Part shown: piece by piece, positions 10,619-21,089 of the stretch
Numbering within the stretch: position 1 is the first letter of the stretch
How the letters are laid out: each line of letters opens with the position of its first letter
From: Isoetes taiwanensis
Taxonomy: Eukaryota; Streptophyta; Lycopodiopsida; Isoetales; Isoetaceae
NCBI GenBank assembly: GCA_021234155.1
Contig: JAJEKV010000298.1
Location: forward strand, 1 to 64,000
DNA length: 64,000 nucleotides
Direction of reading: 5' to 3'
Notes under the pieces: model-generated
The model's input: the letters and a program-made list of their open reading frames with translations, nothing else
The model's database searches: none
Told to the model about the DNA's origin: nothing
Translations under genes and position numbers: made by a program

Positions 10619-11182
10619 TGAAGAAAAATAATGGCTCAAATGCAAGATCTTCAACTTAATTAATCATGAACTACAAGCAAATATTAAGCATAACAATGCA
10701 AACAACCAATGAAGTTAAAATATAACAATATAATAACTTCGATTCAGAACTCCCAATGGTGTGAATTATTGAACTATTATGCAAATAGCCCCGACAGCCC
10801 AAGCCTCATCCTAGATGAGCTATGCACGAACACCATATCTGTTTCTTTCATTTACAACTTCTTTTATAGGGCCAAACCCAGCCGACTGGCACGGATTCGG
10901 CCGATAAGGAGCCAAGCTCGGCCGCTTGAATGATCTGCGGACTTGCCAATTTCAAGTGCAGATTCCCTCCAATATGAACTATGGCTTCGTTCTTCTCTAA
11001 TATTTCATAAGTTAAATATTCAATGGTCAATGACTTACCTTATCGAAATATTAACCATGATGACATTTCTTTAAACGACTTCACCTTAAGAATTTAACTC
11101 ACCTTTAGGCTTGCATCAAGCATAATATGTCTGCTTCAATTTCTCTTGATCTCTCCAACATTTAGCATGATCATTTCTCACA
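10619..11182 (-). repeat. Copia 5' LTR
   Basis: 564-bp TG...CA repeat matching 4093-4654. As the 5' LTR of a minus-strand element it would hold the promoter and transcript start. Short indels distinguish it from the 3' copy, for example two extra bases near 10745. Confidence 0.93.
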
Positions 11183-11187
11183 GTTTG
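11183..11187. repeat. Target-site duplication GTTTG, right copy
   Basis: Exact repeat of 4088-4092, closing the copia insertion. Confidence 0.92.
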
Positions 11188-12250
11188 AAGCCTGTGCAGA
11201 TGTCCCCGAAGCCTGTAACCAGGAAAGTGAAGGGTGGGTCATCTCCCATTGCCATCAAAAAGGTCTTGCAACCCGAGTTTAATAAGGTAATGATTAAACA
11301 TCTTAAAAGCAATACCTTTGACAGTGTTTACACAAGGCTTTTGAAAATGGTAATATCTTATTGCAAGCTAAATAAGGCCTTTAGCAACATGCCAACATAA
11401 ACAGAAGCTTAAGGGATAGCAAGGTATGATAAGTAAAATGTTAAAATAAGAGATGAGATATATGACAAAAAGAGCAAGGCAGTAAAAGAACAGAATATAA
11501 AGTGGGCATGAGGAGGCAAGCATTGACTAAGGAATATAAGAATGAGAATGACTTGAATCTAAGCTGAAATTCATAATTGTTTGGACTAACCCAATAAGAT
11601 GGACAAGCACCAGCATAAGGAGACTATGAAAAAATATGCATGCATCTAATATGTGTTTATAGTTGTTCTTAATGGTTAACCTAGCAATCTATGCATTGGA
11701 CAAGAGAAATTTTAAAGTTTTGTATTCTTACTTAGTTCATTGGTTATACATTGACCTTTGTCTTAGTTATAAAATTTTGCAAGTGTAATAATTATAAAAA
11801 ATATTAACTACTTGGAAACTCTTAAATCATATGCAGGAAACTTTAAAAGTTGTTGATGATGACTTGAAGATCAATAATCAATGGATCAAAGAACTTGTTC
11901 AACTGAAATATAGCATTGACAACCCAAGTTTTGCTGTCCCAACCATTTTGGCATGCATCAAAAACAAGGAAGTTCACTCCTTCATCTCGTTAAATTATTG
12001 TGACAAGAGTAACTCAGTTGTTACATTTCTTGGATTCAATGGATGGTTTAAAATATTTAAACTGATGAAGAAGTTCTTTTGAATATAATAAATGCAAAGA
12101 GTGCATATATACAATGTATTCTGATGTAAATAATATTTTCTTCAATAGAAATTGTTTAGAGTCTGGGTTCGAGATCACCTGCAAGGCATCCCTCTGTGAG
12201 GACCCTTGGATCAAGCAAGCAAATTCTAGCAGAGTGTCACGCGGGATTTT
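11188..12250 (+). other. Exon-like fragments of an unrecognised gene
   Basis: Two stretches look like exons on the plus strand. The first (about 11188-11287) reads KPVTRKVKGGSSPIAIKKVL then QPEFNK and ends at a GT donor (AATAAG|GTAATG). The second (about 11834-11970) follows a CAG acceptor and reads ETLKVVDDDLKINNQWIKEL, then VQLKYSIDNPSFAVPTILAC. Both have coding-like composition and matching phase. I do not recognise the protein. The rest of the interval is AT-rich and looks non-coding. The copia element may have split this gene from sequence left of 4088. Confidence 0.35.
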
Positions 12251-12672
12251 GCAAGAGATCAGAAAAGAAAGAAGGGAATAAACAGAAACTCAAAGAGCCA
12301 TATGCCAAGATAAGACTTCTTGGATATCAATAAGAGTACATGAACTCTCGTCAAGCGAGAAGAATGAACCGAGACAACACTAAATCTCATCTAAAAACTC
12401 AAGATCTATCTCTACTGATATATATAGTACAAAAGATCTGTAGATATATGAATCGGGGTCCAATTAGCGTGATCAGCCAGAGCCTTGGTCCAAAAAGAAG
12501 AACGCCAATCCGAAGTGTGGAATTGACAGCGTGGTGGTGCACCTAATGACGCATACAGAGTGTTGTGCTGAGGTGAAGGCTGCATCATCGGTTGCTGAGC
12601 TTGATCACGGAAGTCTTGAAGGAGGTCTTTATCCTTTGACACCAACGTTCCCAGTCAGAACACGAAAGAAGG

Positions 12673-13251
12673 GTGCTGACAAGGGGAGGAACCCATTCAA
12701 TGGAAATGGTCTTGAAGGCCAAAAAAAGTATAGCATCTGCAATACATATTCCAGACACAAATCTCTCTAAATCCAGACATGGGACTTGGATGGCTGCAAC
12801 TGGTTACAAGAAGACCCTCTCATTGTATGATGCCAATTTATTTGATTTGACAGAAGCTATTTTACAGAGCGCAAAGTACAAATCATATCTAGATCACAAT
12901 TACGTAGGGACTAGTCCTGGACTCTCTACGTTATTTTCAAGGCTAAAAGGTAGACTTAATAGTGGTATAAAGCCTTCTGAGTCAAGCTCTTTTGTGAATA
13001 AGGAAGCTATGAGGCAAGGGATGCCCATATATAGCATGGGAACAGGAGGAAACGATCAAACTATACTGAAAAGAAAGAATTTGGACGTAACTGGTAGTAG
13101 TCACAGTGAAAAGGGAGCACATAGACCATATAAGGAAGCTATTAACATACCTGGTATAGCTAGAGATGATCCTGTTGTAAGAAATCTGTTCAATAGTAAA
13201 GGCATTCTAATAAAAGAAAGGCAGGTTGCAAACACTAACTGGGCTATTTGA
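12673..13251 (+). CDS. Uncharacterised ORF, 192 codons
   Basis: This is one of the few long undamaged frames outside transposon pol. It encodes a polar protein with LSLYDANLFDLTEAILQSAK at about residues 52-71, followed by YKSYLDHNYVGTSPGLSTLF. A lysine- and serine-rich second half includes NIPGIARDDPVVRNLFNSKG. No transmembrane segment or signal peptide is evident and I recognise no domain. The open frame extends upstream of the first ATG with weaker composition, so the start is uncertain. It could be a terminal exon of the fragmentary gene at 11188-12250, on the same strand, or a captured fragment. Confidence 0.4.
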   Translation: MLTRGGTHSMEMVLKAKKSIASAIHIPDTNLSKSRHGTWMAATGYKKTLSLYDANLFDLTEAILQSAKYKSYLDHNYVGTSPGLSTLFSRLKGRLNSGIKPSESSSFVNKEAMRQGMPIYSMGTGGNDQTILKRKNLDVTGSSHSEKGAHRPYKEAINIPGIARDDPVVRNLFNSKGILIKERQVANTNWAI

Positions 13252-13310
13252 AGGACTACAGCAGGCAGTAAAGTCAGATAGGCACGGAGGCTACTAAAAC
13301 CACCAAGGTG

Positions 13311-15377
13311 CTATAAATGTATCTGTGCAAACTGAATCCCCATTTCTTCGTGCAAGTTCTTACGGACTTGCTGCAATGTTTTTGCTATCCTGAGGGGCAA
13401 ATGGTGAGCAAGCTCAGGCATGAAATCCAACTTAAAGGCATTGACCCATGACTGATCATGAAGATATTTGTTCTCGAGCTGTAACAACCATTTGGCATCT
13501 GGATCACCTTGAAAGGCATGGTATAGACCGTCACAAACTTTTCCTGTGTGTCGGCCAAATAAAAGTCATGCAGAACATATGCCATTGGTTGAACCAGACA
13601 AAAAATAAAGAATTCGGGATCTTCACATGGAATGGGCTGGTATGTCAGAAGAGCACAATTTTCTTCAATTGAGAGATCAGGCCAGATGGCGAGGAGATCC
13701 TTACTTGTGAGAGAACCGTGAAGGGCGCCATTAGTAAAGAATCACTTAAGCATAAAAAGATGTCTTCTAGAAAGCACATAATCGGATAGCTTCGTGGGTT
13801 TTGGAAAATCCCACGGAATCACGGACATCAAAAGGAGATGTAAGTCTCATCTTTGATTGTGAGCTTCATCGGTACATTGAATGGCCCTCTTGCAACTTGT
13901 GTTCCATATCATGAATTTTATTGTCTTTCTCAGTGAGAAGACGGAGTTGGTCCCTAATCTTTCTGTGAGAATGAGTCGCGTAGGAAGATGAAGAGTCGTG
14001 AGTGGAAACCTGCAGCTGAAGACTAGCAATTTTTGTATCATCTATCGATACCATACGAGCCTCGGTGAAATTTTGGGCTTGCAAGGCCGCGACACGTATG
14101 CATCTTTGTTATGAGCTGGTCTTCCAAAAAAGAGATTCGAATTTCTCCTTGCGTGGTGGCATGTTGTTGAGGGGTGTACTCATTTTGTAATCCCGTATAA
14201 AGAGCCTGGGTGTCAACAAGAAGCTTGTCTTTTTTCTTGCTCTGAGCCAGAAGCTCCGTGATAGTGGCTTGAAGTTGAGCTTATTGTTCCTTGAGTGTAG
14301 CACGTGTTTCTTGCTCGTGCTTGAGAGCTTCATGAGTTTCAAGCAAAGCGCCGTGCTTACTCTAAAGGCTTTCTTCGAGAGTCTGAACTTGAGTATGGGC
14401 AGCCTGAAGATCACGGTGCAAGACATCTGTGGAATCCATATATTCTTTGACACCATTCATGAGATGCTCTTGGGATTTCTAAAGTTTGATCATGCAGCCA
14501 GCAACAATTTGTTCATCTTTGATGCGATTGCTTTCGTTGAGTGGGGCGAGGGAGGAACAAAGGGAATTTGAAAAGAGGCAAAGGTGGCTTTGGAACTATG
14601 TGAGTTGAATTTTGAGAGACTGGCTTTGAGGTGGAAGCATCTACGTGCGTTGACTGAGAGGATTTGATGACTGGAGTGTGGCATGATTCTTGCTGTCATG
14701 GAGATGGATGTGCATCAAGGCGTGGACATGAGGTTTCTTCTTGAAGTTCCCTGACGACACGGATGACAGAGCGTGTGCGACTTGAAGCTTGAGAGGTAGC
14801 CTCCAGGTGTCTGGTGTAGAGGCGACTGGGTTCTAGAAGGCACTGGTTGATAATGGCTTGGAAGTAAGCACTCATAGCATATTCAAGACCGAAGCCAGGA
14901 GATTGACGGAGCCTGTCGACTTCATGAAGAAGATGCTGGAATAAGATTTGGGGCCAATCAACAAAACTTGTGGAATGAATGGCAGCAATGGCCGTGTGGA
15001 AATAATGTTTGTTGATGTGTGTGTTCTTGATGGCGCATCCATAGAACTTCCTCCACAAGAACTTGACAAAAGCTTCATGGACGTCATGATCCTGCAAAGC
15101 ATCCCAATTCAAAGAATTGGTCGAGGCAATTGAAATACCTGGGCCAAGAGACTTTGATTGAGGGTGATTTTACCATCGTCTAGTAGCCTGCATTAGTCTT
15201 GATCAGATGTGCAATGAACTGCCGAAGTTGAGCTGGATTCCCTTTTAGCAACCTCATGACTTGCGCCTTCAAGAGGTTCGCGGACTGACTGTGGCAGTAG
15301 AAAAGATAACAGATTGAAAGATCTCAGGATGCATAGGTGCTGTGGCCTAGAGTGGGCAACTTGGGGGAGGCAGACAT
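13311..15377 (-). pseudogene. Decayed gene for a coiled-coil protein of unknown function
   Basis: A coding path runs from ATG at 15375-15377 (MSASPKLPTLGHSTYAS) to TAG at 13311-13313 through several frames. The N-terminal half includes LNWDALQDHDVHEAFVKFLW and DWPQILFQHLLHEVDRL. The middle (about 14460-13870) is a heptad-rich coiled coil (DLQAAHTQVQTLEESL, EALKHEQETRATLKEQ, LRLLTEKDNKIHDMEHKL). The C-terminal part reads LLAIWPDLSIEENCALLTYQ, then FCLVQPMAYVLHDFYLADTQ and LPLRIAKTLQQVRKNLHEEM. At least two coil stops are glutamine codons converted to TAG/TAA; others and several 1-nt shifts complete the damage. I do not recognise the family. It may be a transposon-derived ORF or a host gene. 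Confidence 0.6.
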
Positions 15378-15463
15378 GATGATCGATGGAAGAAATTGGA
15401 AAGCAGAACACGAAGAGTGGAGAAATTGTAGAAGCTTTAGGGCTCGTGGGTGTTGAGCCAAGA

Positions 15464-15471
15464 TTTTTATA
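15464..15471 (-). promoter_or_regulatory. Putative TATA box of the coiled-coil gene
   Basis: The minus strand reads CTGCCTATAAAAATCTTGGC, with the TATA element 87 bases upstream of the ATG at 15377. The leader between them is CT-rich and AUG-poor, as in plant 5' UTRs. The transposon end at 15528 lies only about 57 bases farther upstream. Confidence 0.55.
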
Positions 15472-15527
15472 GGCAGTTTTGAAAGTAGAATCTGAGCCGT
15501 TGATAGTGCCAATGGCAGCATGGATGA

Positions 15528-15551
15528 GGGTAAAAGAAAGCTAGGGTGTCT
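15528..15551. repeat. Left terminal inverted repeat
   Basis: GGGTAAAAGAAAGCTAGGGT followed by GTC. It pairs with 24572-24595 in inverted orientation, with one base inserted after position 17. Confidence 0.8.
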
Positions 15552-15552
15552 T

Positions 15553-15568
15553 ACATTTGGCCAAATGT
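15553..15568. repeat. Left subterminal palindrome
   Basis: ACATTTGGCCAAATGT is a perfect 16-bp palindrome lying two bases inside the left TIR. Confidence 0.8.
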
Positions 15569-15837
15569 AGAGTAAGAGATGTATCACATTTCAAATACAT
15601 AACCGTTTTTTCAGTATGTACATAATAGCTATATTATGGAATCTTTTTTTTCGGAACTACTTGCCACGTCAATTAAAAGCGCCAATCATGAAGCGATTTC
15701 AATTCCGCCCGCTCTAACCACTCCAAAAAGCGCTGAGCGTTAGGAGAATTTCCCACTTTACGGCTAAAACTTACGCTTGACTCGAGTTTCCCTCCTTCTT
15801 GCGAATTCCTCCGGCTAACCCTAAACCCGCAAGAACA

Positions 15838-18800
15838 ATGATGAACAACGAAGGAGCAAATGGCGCAAAGAAGATTGCAATATCGGGGAATGTGACAAAG
15901 AAAATGAAGCGTAAGATTGATGAAATTTGTAAATTTATATATGATCGGGTTCAAGATTTCGTCCTATGCAAAGGAGAGCTTTAGCGATGAAAGCTGATGA
16001 CCGGGATGAAAGGCTGCACTTCTTTTTTGAACTTGCCATTGGAAATCCAGTATAAGCAATTCGAAGGATACTATGCTAAAAATATCCGTGAAGGTCTGCG
16101 GGGAAGTGAAACAAGCAAATAGCAATGATAAATTAGCGACTAAGCATTCCACTGTTATCAATGATTGTTGGTGAGAATGGAAAACTTCGGGCAAAAGGGT
16201 AGCCTCGAGAATTCTTCAAGTGCAAAGCAAGAAACCTCACAAAAGCTGCAATTAGAAGCGGATGTCATTATCGGTGCTAATATGTGGGCGATGGCGGGAA
16301 GGCAACCCAGGCGGACATGCTTAGGAATCAACCAAGCGGTTGGTAAATGAGTTTTGGTTAACCCACACAAAAACTTCTCCAAAGTACAGGGGATGTCGGG
16401 GAAGAAAAGGACACTTCAATCCGGTTTTTGGACATGCCCGAGGTCAGTTTTAAGTCTTTTAATCCTCTTTTTGCAAGCTTGATAGAAGCTAGCTTACGTG
16501 CATCTGGATAAGTTTAGTAATCCTATTTGCATTCCATGTAAGGGATGTATCGATATACATTGAAGTACATCCAACTCTACGTAATTATATTTTTACACTT
16601 GGAGGTACTAAATGAGCTATGTTTAACGGGGAAAAGTACTAGGATGTACTTCCAATTACATCAATGTGGCATAAAATGAGAAAATGTGTTGAAAGTAAAG
16701 GCTGTGTTATTATAGTCTTGATTTTTGTAGTTTCCAAGTACATTACGGTACATTTTAAGCTTTTATTGATCTCAAGATAGTTTTTAAAGATAGGGTGATA
16801 CATAAAAGTATTTAAATGTACTTCCTTCCATAATAAAAGTATGAAATACATACATCATGTCTGATGACAACATGCGTGACACTGGTTACATATTGAGTTT
16901 TTTATGTACATCACGGAACTCTTTGGAGTACATTCTTTATACATTTATACATATCATGTACATGGTATATGCGATGTTAATGGTATAGTAGTTGAATGTA
17001 TATCAAATCATGATCGAGTGCCATAGAACTAATGGAATATACGCAACATCTTTGAATTAAGTAAGTAGTTCTAATTTATATCTTACTTATACATGTAAGC
17101 TTTTTTCCTTGCGAGTGAATTGTATGAGATGTTCAAAGATGAACATCACGAAGTGCAGATTAGCATCGAGAAGTTCGGAGCTGCTTAAGCCTACGTGTGT
17201 GTGAAGGTTGAAAAGAGGAACACATCTTTAGCTGCGTGAAGCATGAACAAAAGCTGATCTATCTGAGAAAAGCTTTACCGTCACGAGGAGCAAATTTCAT
17301 GCCAATTGTACATGTTCTTGTGGTGTTTGTGCGGTGAGATGAGAACAATGGCGTCTGCCAAGCTCCTTCTAAAACATTTCAAAATGTTGGTGCTATGTGG
17401 AAACTTCTGATGCACGTGACAAAGGAAGGCGAAGAGTGGCATAGTTTGGAATTTTGTGTCAAGGGAGAGTGCGAGCGTGGCGAAAATATTCAAATCTGTC
17501 CTAAGGAGAAAAAGAGTGTGAGAATGAGAACATTGAATGGCAAGGAGTTTACAAGTGCGTTGAGCGAACCTTCCAAAGCTGGCACTTCAAGGAGGTTGAA
17601 GCTTATTCTTGGCGGGACTCGGGTACATTGCTTGACAAGATGTTTGACACCTTACAAAGTTCACTATTCACAACCCCAGCAAGTTGGCCGAGCAAACAAT
17701 TGAGGGAAATCGATTGCAAAATTTGAGGGATGATTACGTTTTGTCGGTAATGGACTTTCGAGAGAACTACACTTTGCGACCATTGAGGGGAGGTTCGGTC
17801 AGAACATTGGAACAATGACGGATAACTATTACGGTGCATATAACCATGATGAAAGTCAATGGCGAGCTGAAAAAAGCTGTTCATTTGTATGTTTAGATGT
17901 TATGAAGCATGATGCTTTCTTTGTTCAAATTTTGCACTCAAGAAGCACCATATTTGGATGATGCAAAAGGTTTTGGCCACATCAAATACCATGTCATGTG
18001 GTCGATGGGTGTCTTTGCTTTCGGTTTAAGTGTTCTCGAGCCTTTTATTTGAATGTGGCCCAATATTATAACAGGTATAAAATTAGGATCGATGGAATTA
18101 TTTTGGCTCGGGCCATGGAAAAGGAGAACATGATGGGGCTGCTTTTTGGAAAAGGTTTCTATGAGGGCGAGCAAAGGAAAAGAATGGTGTTCGATTTTTG
18201 GGTGCCAACTCTGCTTGCACTTTCTTTGAGACAAAAAAGTGCAAAATGGACCAGTCATATGGGAGTTGATGGCGAAGACATTAGGGGACCCTCGTTGAGT
18301 TGTGAGACATTGCACGGTACTCTAGCTATACATTGTGTATGCGCTATTAATCCGGTGACCCAACACTTGTCATGTATAGATCCCTGTCATGTTTTTGCAA
18401 TGGTTGCTTGAATTTGGATGGGGAGAATGTGAGAATCTCGAGCATTGTGGTGCGTGGAATTTTGCATAAAAGCTGGAGCCTAGTTAGGCCCCAGTCGGCC
18501 CGAACAAGAAGAGCTAGTTGGTTTTATGCGGTGATGAGCAAAACTGTCCGATGTACTCAAATTGGAGACATATTTGCATCTTTGCTGCTCGGGGAATCAT
18601 GAAAATGTTCCATGCCCGTCCTCCTTGCGTGAAGGAGATGCATATTCTTGGGGAAGATGTGATTGGCGACTATGGAAATAGAATGCTTGCTGGTGGCGAG
18701 GGTTATAGCTGGTCATTACTATCAAGCTGCTACAAGGCACAAAGCACAAGTACAAGTTGTTGGATGACAAAATAGTATTAGTACCGGTGAATCTGTGGTG

Positions 18801-18900
18801 GAGCAAAGTTCCGCGATCGGTGAGGTCAAGCATAAGTTGAAGGGGACACGTGTCGGCATATATGATCACGAGAGGTGCATGACATGCTTATATCAAGCCT
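15838..18900 (+). pseudogene. Transposase-like protein with MDFxENY / HGKGEHDGA motifs, decayed
   Basis: The best start is ATG at 15838 (MMNNEGANGAKKIAISGNVT...), open to 15981. A cysteine-rich block lies near 17400-17530 (EWHSLEFCVKGECERGENIQ). Core motifs follow in shifting frames: LQNLRDDYVLSVMDFRENYT at about 17715-17775; ITITVHITMMK near 17830; DGCLCFRFKCSRAFYLNVAQ near 18004-18063; SGHGKGEHDGA near 18104-18140; then a cysteine run (SLSCFCNGCLNLDGENV) near 18380-18430 and a C-terminal tail to about 18900. These motifs and their order match a family I recall as widespread and uncharacterised in plant genomes (SDGC-x-x-QFK, HGKGEHDGAGA). The conserved acidic residues suggest a DDE-like nuclease core, which is inference. 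The TACAT-rich stretch at 16530-17000 may be an intron. Confidence 0.6.
16530..17000. repeat. TACAT/GTAC-rich AT-rich block
   Basis: The hexamer-like words GTACAT, TGTACAT and ATGTAC recur many times in this non-coding interval. It lies between the N-terminal frame and the motif core of the transposase-like gene. A similar block lies at 22590-22990 in the other gene set of the same element. Confidence 0.5.
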
Positions 18901-18965
18901 ACGAGATTGTTGAGTGCACATGACTAAGTTACGTACAAAGGAACTTTCATATTTGCCATCATCTT

Positions 18966-19522
18966 GTTATGTTGAGAAAACTAGTCGATTCTTTGTAAGT
19001 TTTTTGTTATTTACTTATTTTTTAATCACGAAGTGCATTTTGATACTTCAATTTGGTATCCGCGAGAATATCTTACGTGATCAAGCAAAATGTATATCGA
19101 GAAAGTACAAAATGTTTATCAATTATTGCATGAAGAAGTTAAACTAGTACGTGTTATGTTGAAAACTAGTCGATTCTTTGCAAGTTTTTTTTCTTATTTA
19201 CTTCTTTTTTAATCGAAGTGCATTTTGATACTTCAATTTCAATATCACAGAATATCTTACGTGACCAAAGCAAAATGTATATCGAGAAAGTACTTAATGT
19301 TTATCAATTGTTGCATGAAGAAGTTAAACTAGTGCGTGTTATGTTGAAAACTAGTCGATTCTTTGCAAGTGTATTCTTATTTACTTATTTTTTAATCGAA
19401 GTGCATTTTGATACTTAAATGTCGGTATCACACAATATCTTGTTTCCAAGCACAATGTATATCGAGAAAGTACAAAATGTTCATCAATTGTTGCATGAAG
19501 AAGTTAAACTAGTCGTGAACTT
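18966..19522 (+). repeat. Three tandem copies of a ~185-bp exon-like unit
   Basis: Copies start at 18966, 19153 and 19338 (periods 187 and 185 bp), each beginning GTTATGTTGA and ending GAAGTTAAACTAG. Each has a T-rich first half leading to a possible acceptor (TATCACAG in copy 2) and a second half encoding NILRDQxKMYIEKVxNVYQL then LHEEVKL. Copies are roughly 90 percent alike by eye. The layout suggests tandem amplification of an intron-plus-exon unit rather than an ordinary satellite. It lies between the two convergent gene sets. Confidence 0.8.
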
Positions 19523-19930
19523 GTTACGTTATAATGGATATCAATAGCTTTTCTTTTGATTCATGAAACAAAGCGAGAAAGTGGAACATGTATGGAGACA
19601 AAAACTCTTGTATTACATATCACAAGATATACAACCTGGTCATATCGGATATGATGCCAATATATACAAGTCACGTTGTTCATGTTTTATATTAACATTA
19701 ATTTACAATCAAAATCTGGTCACGGTAGATGTGAAACCGATTACATACTATTCTTTGTTTCAATATGTTACTTTCTTGCGGCTTGTCCATAGCTTTGGAC
19801 ATGCCATCTCATCCTTGTAACCCTCTGAAAGCATTTGCCTCAAAGCGGTATGTTGTTAGTACATCGGATGGATTGCGTAAAGGATTACGCTTCACATCTT
19901 TGTTGCAGGTGCGGTTCTATCAACAAACCC
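19523..19930. other. Spacer in the DNA transposon
   Basis: An 85-codon plus-strand frame (19563-19820, beginning MKQSEKVEHVWRQKLLYYIS) is open, but its composition is not convincingly coding and I recognise nothing. No other feature seen. Confidence 0.3.
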
Positions 19931-19934
19931 TCTA

Positions 19935-20485
19935 GCCATGGTTTTGAAGTGTCAAGAGACACGTGTCTTCAACATCACTTTCTGCCATGAAGGTGGGCAT
20001 ATGCAATTTTCGTTGGGATTGAAGAGCATCTTGTACTTTCGGAAGTCGTCTACTATTAGTGTGTTCTTTGTCATTCACAATGCGGATACTTCGTATATAA
20101 ACTCAATTGGCTTGAGGATACAAAGGTTTGTCTTCACTTGGCGCAATCAGGAAAGGCTGACTCCAAGCGAGTGGCTTCCATCAAAGGTGAACCTTAAGTC
20201 CCTTATCTGCGTCATTGTGAGTATTTTATCCACTACTCTTGATAGGTTCCATGGAGCTATTGATGACCATATTCCTACTTCAAAGTGTTCAAATACAAAT
20301 TCCAGGAATTCGTCTAGGTGGGGCCTTAAAAACAACACTTTCTTGCCTATTATGTCATAATTTCCAACTAGCTGATCATCTGATACCAAAGTCCTATGTA
20401 TTTGTTTTGCCAAAACATTATTGATATCAAATACTATCAACCTTTTCGGTATTTTTTGATATGAAAAGAACATGCAATTTATCAA
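19935..20485 (-). pseudogene. FCP1/NIF-type (HAD superfamily) phosphatase domain, decayed
   Basis: The open frame 20147-20485 reads KRLIVFDINNVLAKQIHRTL at about residues 14-33, then VLFLRPHLDEFLEFVFEHFE and VGIWSSIAPWNLSRVVDKIL. This is the plant FCP1-homology fold (KLLVLDLNGLL...RP-x-x-x-EFL-x-F-x-F-E-x-x-x-GIWSS). The catalytic DxD motif is DIN, with the second aspartate replaced by asparagine as in plant DLNGLL paralogues, so phosphatase activity is doubtful. After frameshifts the minus strand continues as KNTLIVDDFRKYKMLFNPNE near 20040, the motif III block (NTLLVDDSPYKALLNP). Real members act on protein phosphoserine. It is downstream of the Ulp1 segment on the same strand. Confidence 0.7.
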
Positions 20486-20489
20486 TAAA

Positions 20490-21080
20490 GTATGGTGGAT
20501 TTGAATAAAAAGAGATTTTATTCATTAAAATCAATGAAAAATGTGTATTTTATAATCAAATAGTGTTTAGCATTGACAATAGGGATAAGTTTGTTTCTCG
20601 GCCACATTTATTAGTACCGGTGGTCTAATAGTTTGGTGCGATGTGAATGTGGTCTAACTCACGAAGTAGTGCTCGGGTGAGAACATCCACGACGATCCTC
20701 TGCATACTTTGGCAAGAACCGGCTTGAATTTGTCTGCCAAATGTGACAACAATACTTACATAATAAGTATTAAAACCATTTGTTTGCATGACAAAAAAGT
20801 GAGACACTCACATTGGTAGTTTTACCACACGCGATTGTGTCTACAAACTTACGCATATAATTTTTGCAACATATAGGCCACATGAATCCCCATCTTTTCT
20901 TTGTGGACACTTATGAATCTTCTGGCGGTGAAGGATTTTGTCCATGCTTCAAAAAGTGGGACACTTTCGACACAACCAGCGTGCCATAGTGAGTATGTGG
21001 AGCACGCAAAAGACCAGATCTATTTTGTAGCAAATGAATGAAAAAGGCTACTAACATGGTATCAATCTACTCAATATTAA
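20490..21080 (-). other. Linker between Ulp1 and FCP1 segments
   Basis: Minus-strand frames such as VPLFEAWTKSFTARRFISVH (about 20960-20900) and WPICCKNYMRKFVDTIACGK have coding-like composition but no recognised motif. They may be the C-terminal part of the protease, whose DCG motif I could not find. Confidence 0.35.
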
Positions 21081-21089
21081 TAAAGGAGA

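Larger units (their letters stand above)
4093..11182 (-). mobile_element. Ty1/copia LTR retrotransposon, full boundaries, dead
   Basis: The 7.09-kb element reads on the minus strand: 5' LTR 10619-11182, PBS 10605-10616, gag, protease, integrase, reverse transcriptase, RNase H, PPT 4655-4664, 3' LTR 4093-4654. Integrase before reverse transcriptase defines the copia order. The LTRs begin TG and end CA, are 562 and 564 bp long, and differ at roughly 20 positions by eye, so the insertion is not very recent. The coding region carries an in-frame stop in gag, frameshifts in integrase, RT/RNase H and the RNase H tail, and an unrelated segment of about 2 kb at roughly 6670-8690. It therefore cannot move on its own, although its ends could still be used in trans. 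Confidence 0.95.

Noticed and set aside
10848-11030. 60-codon ORF shared by both copia LTRs (MTIEYLTYEILEKNE...)
   Set aside because: Identity follows from LTR duplication; it is short, has no domain, and its end differs between copies.
18966-19522. Interpretation of the tandem array as a CRISPR-like or centromeric satellite
   Set aside because: Only three units, no spacers, inside a transposon, in plant DNA.
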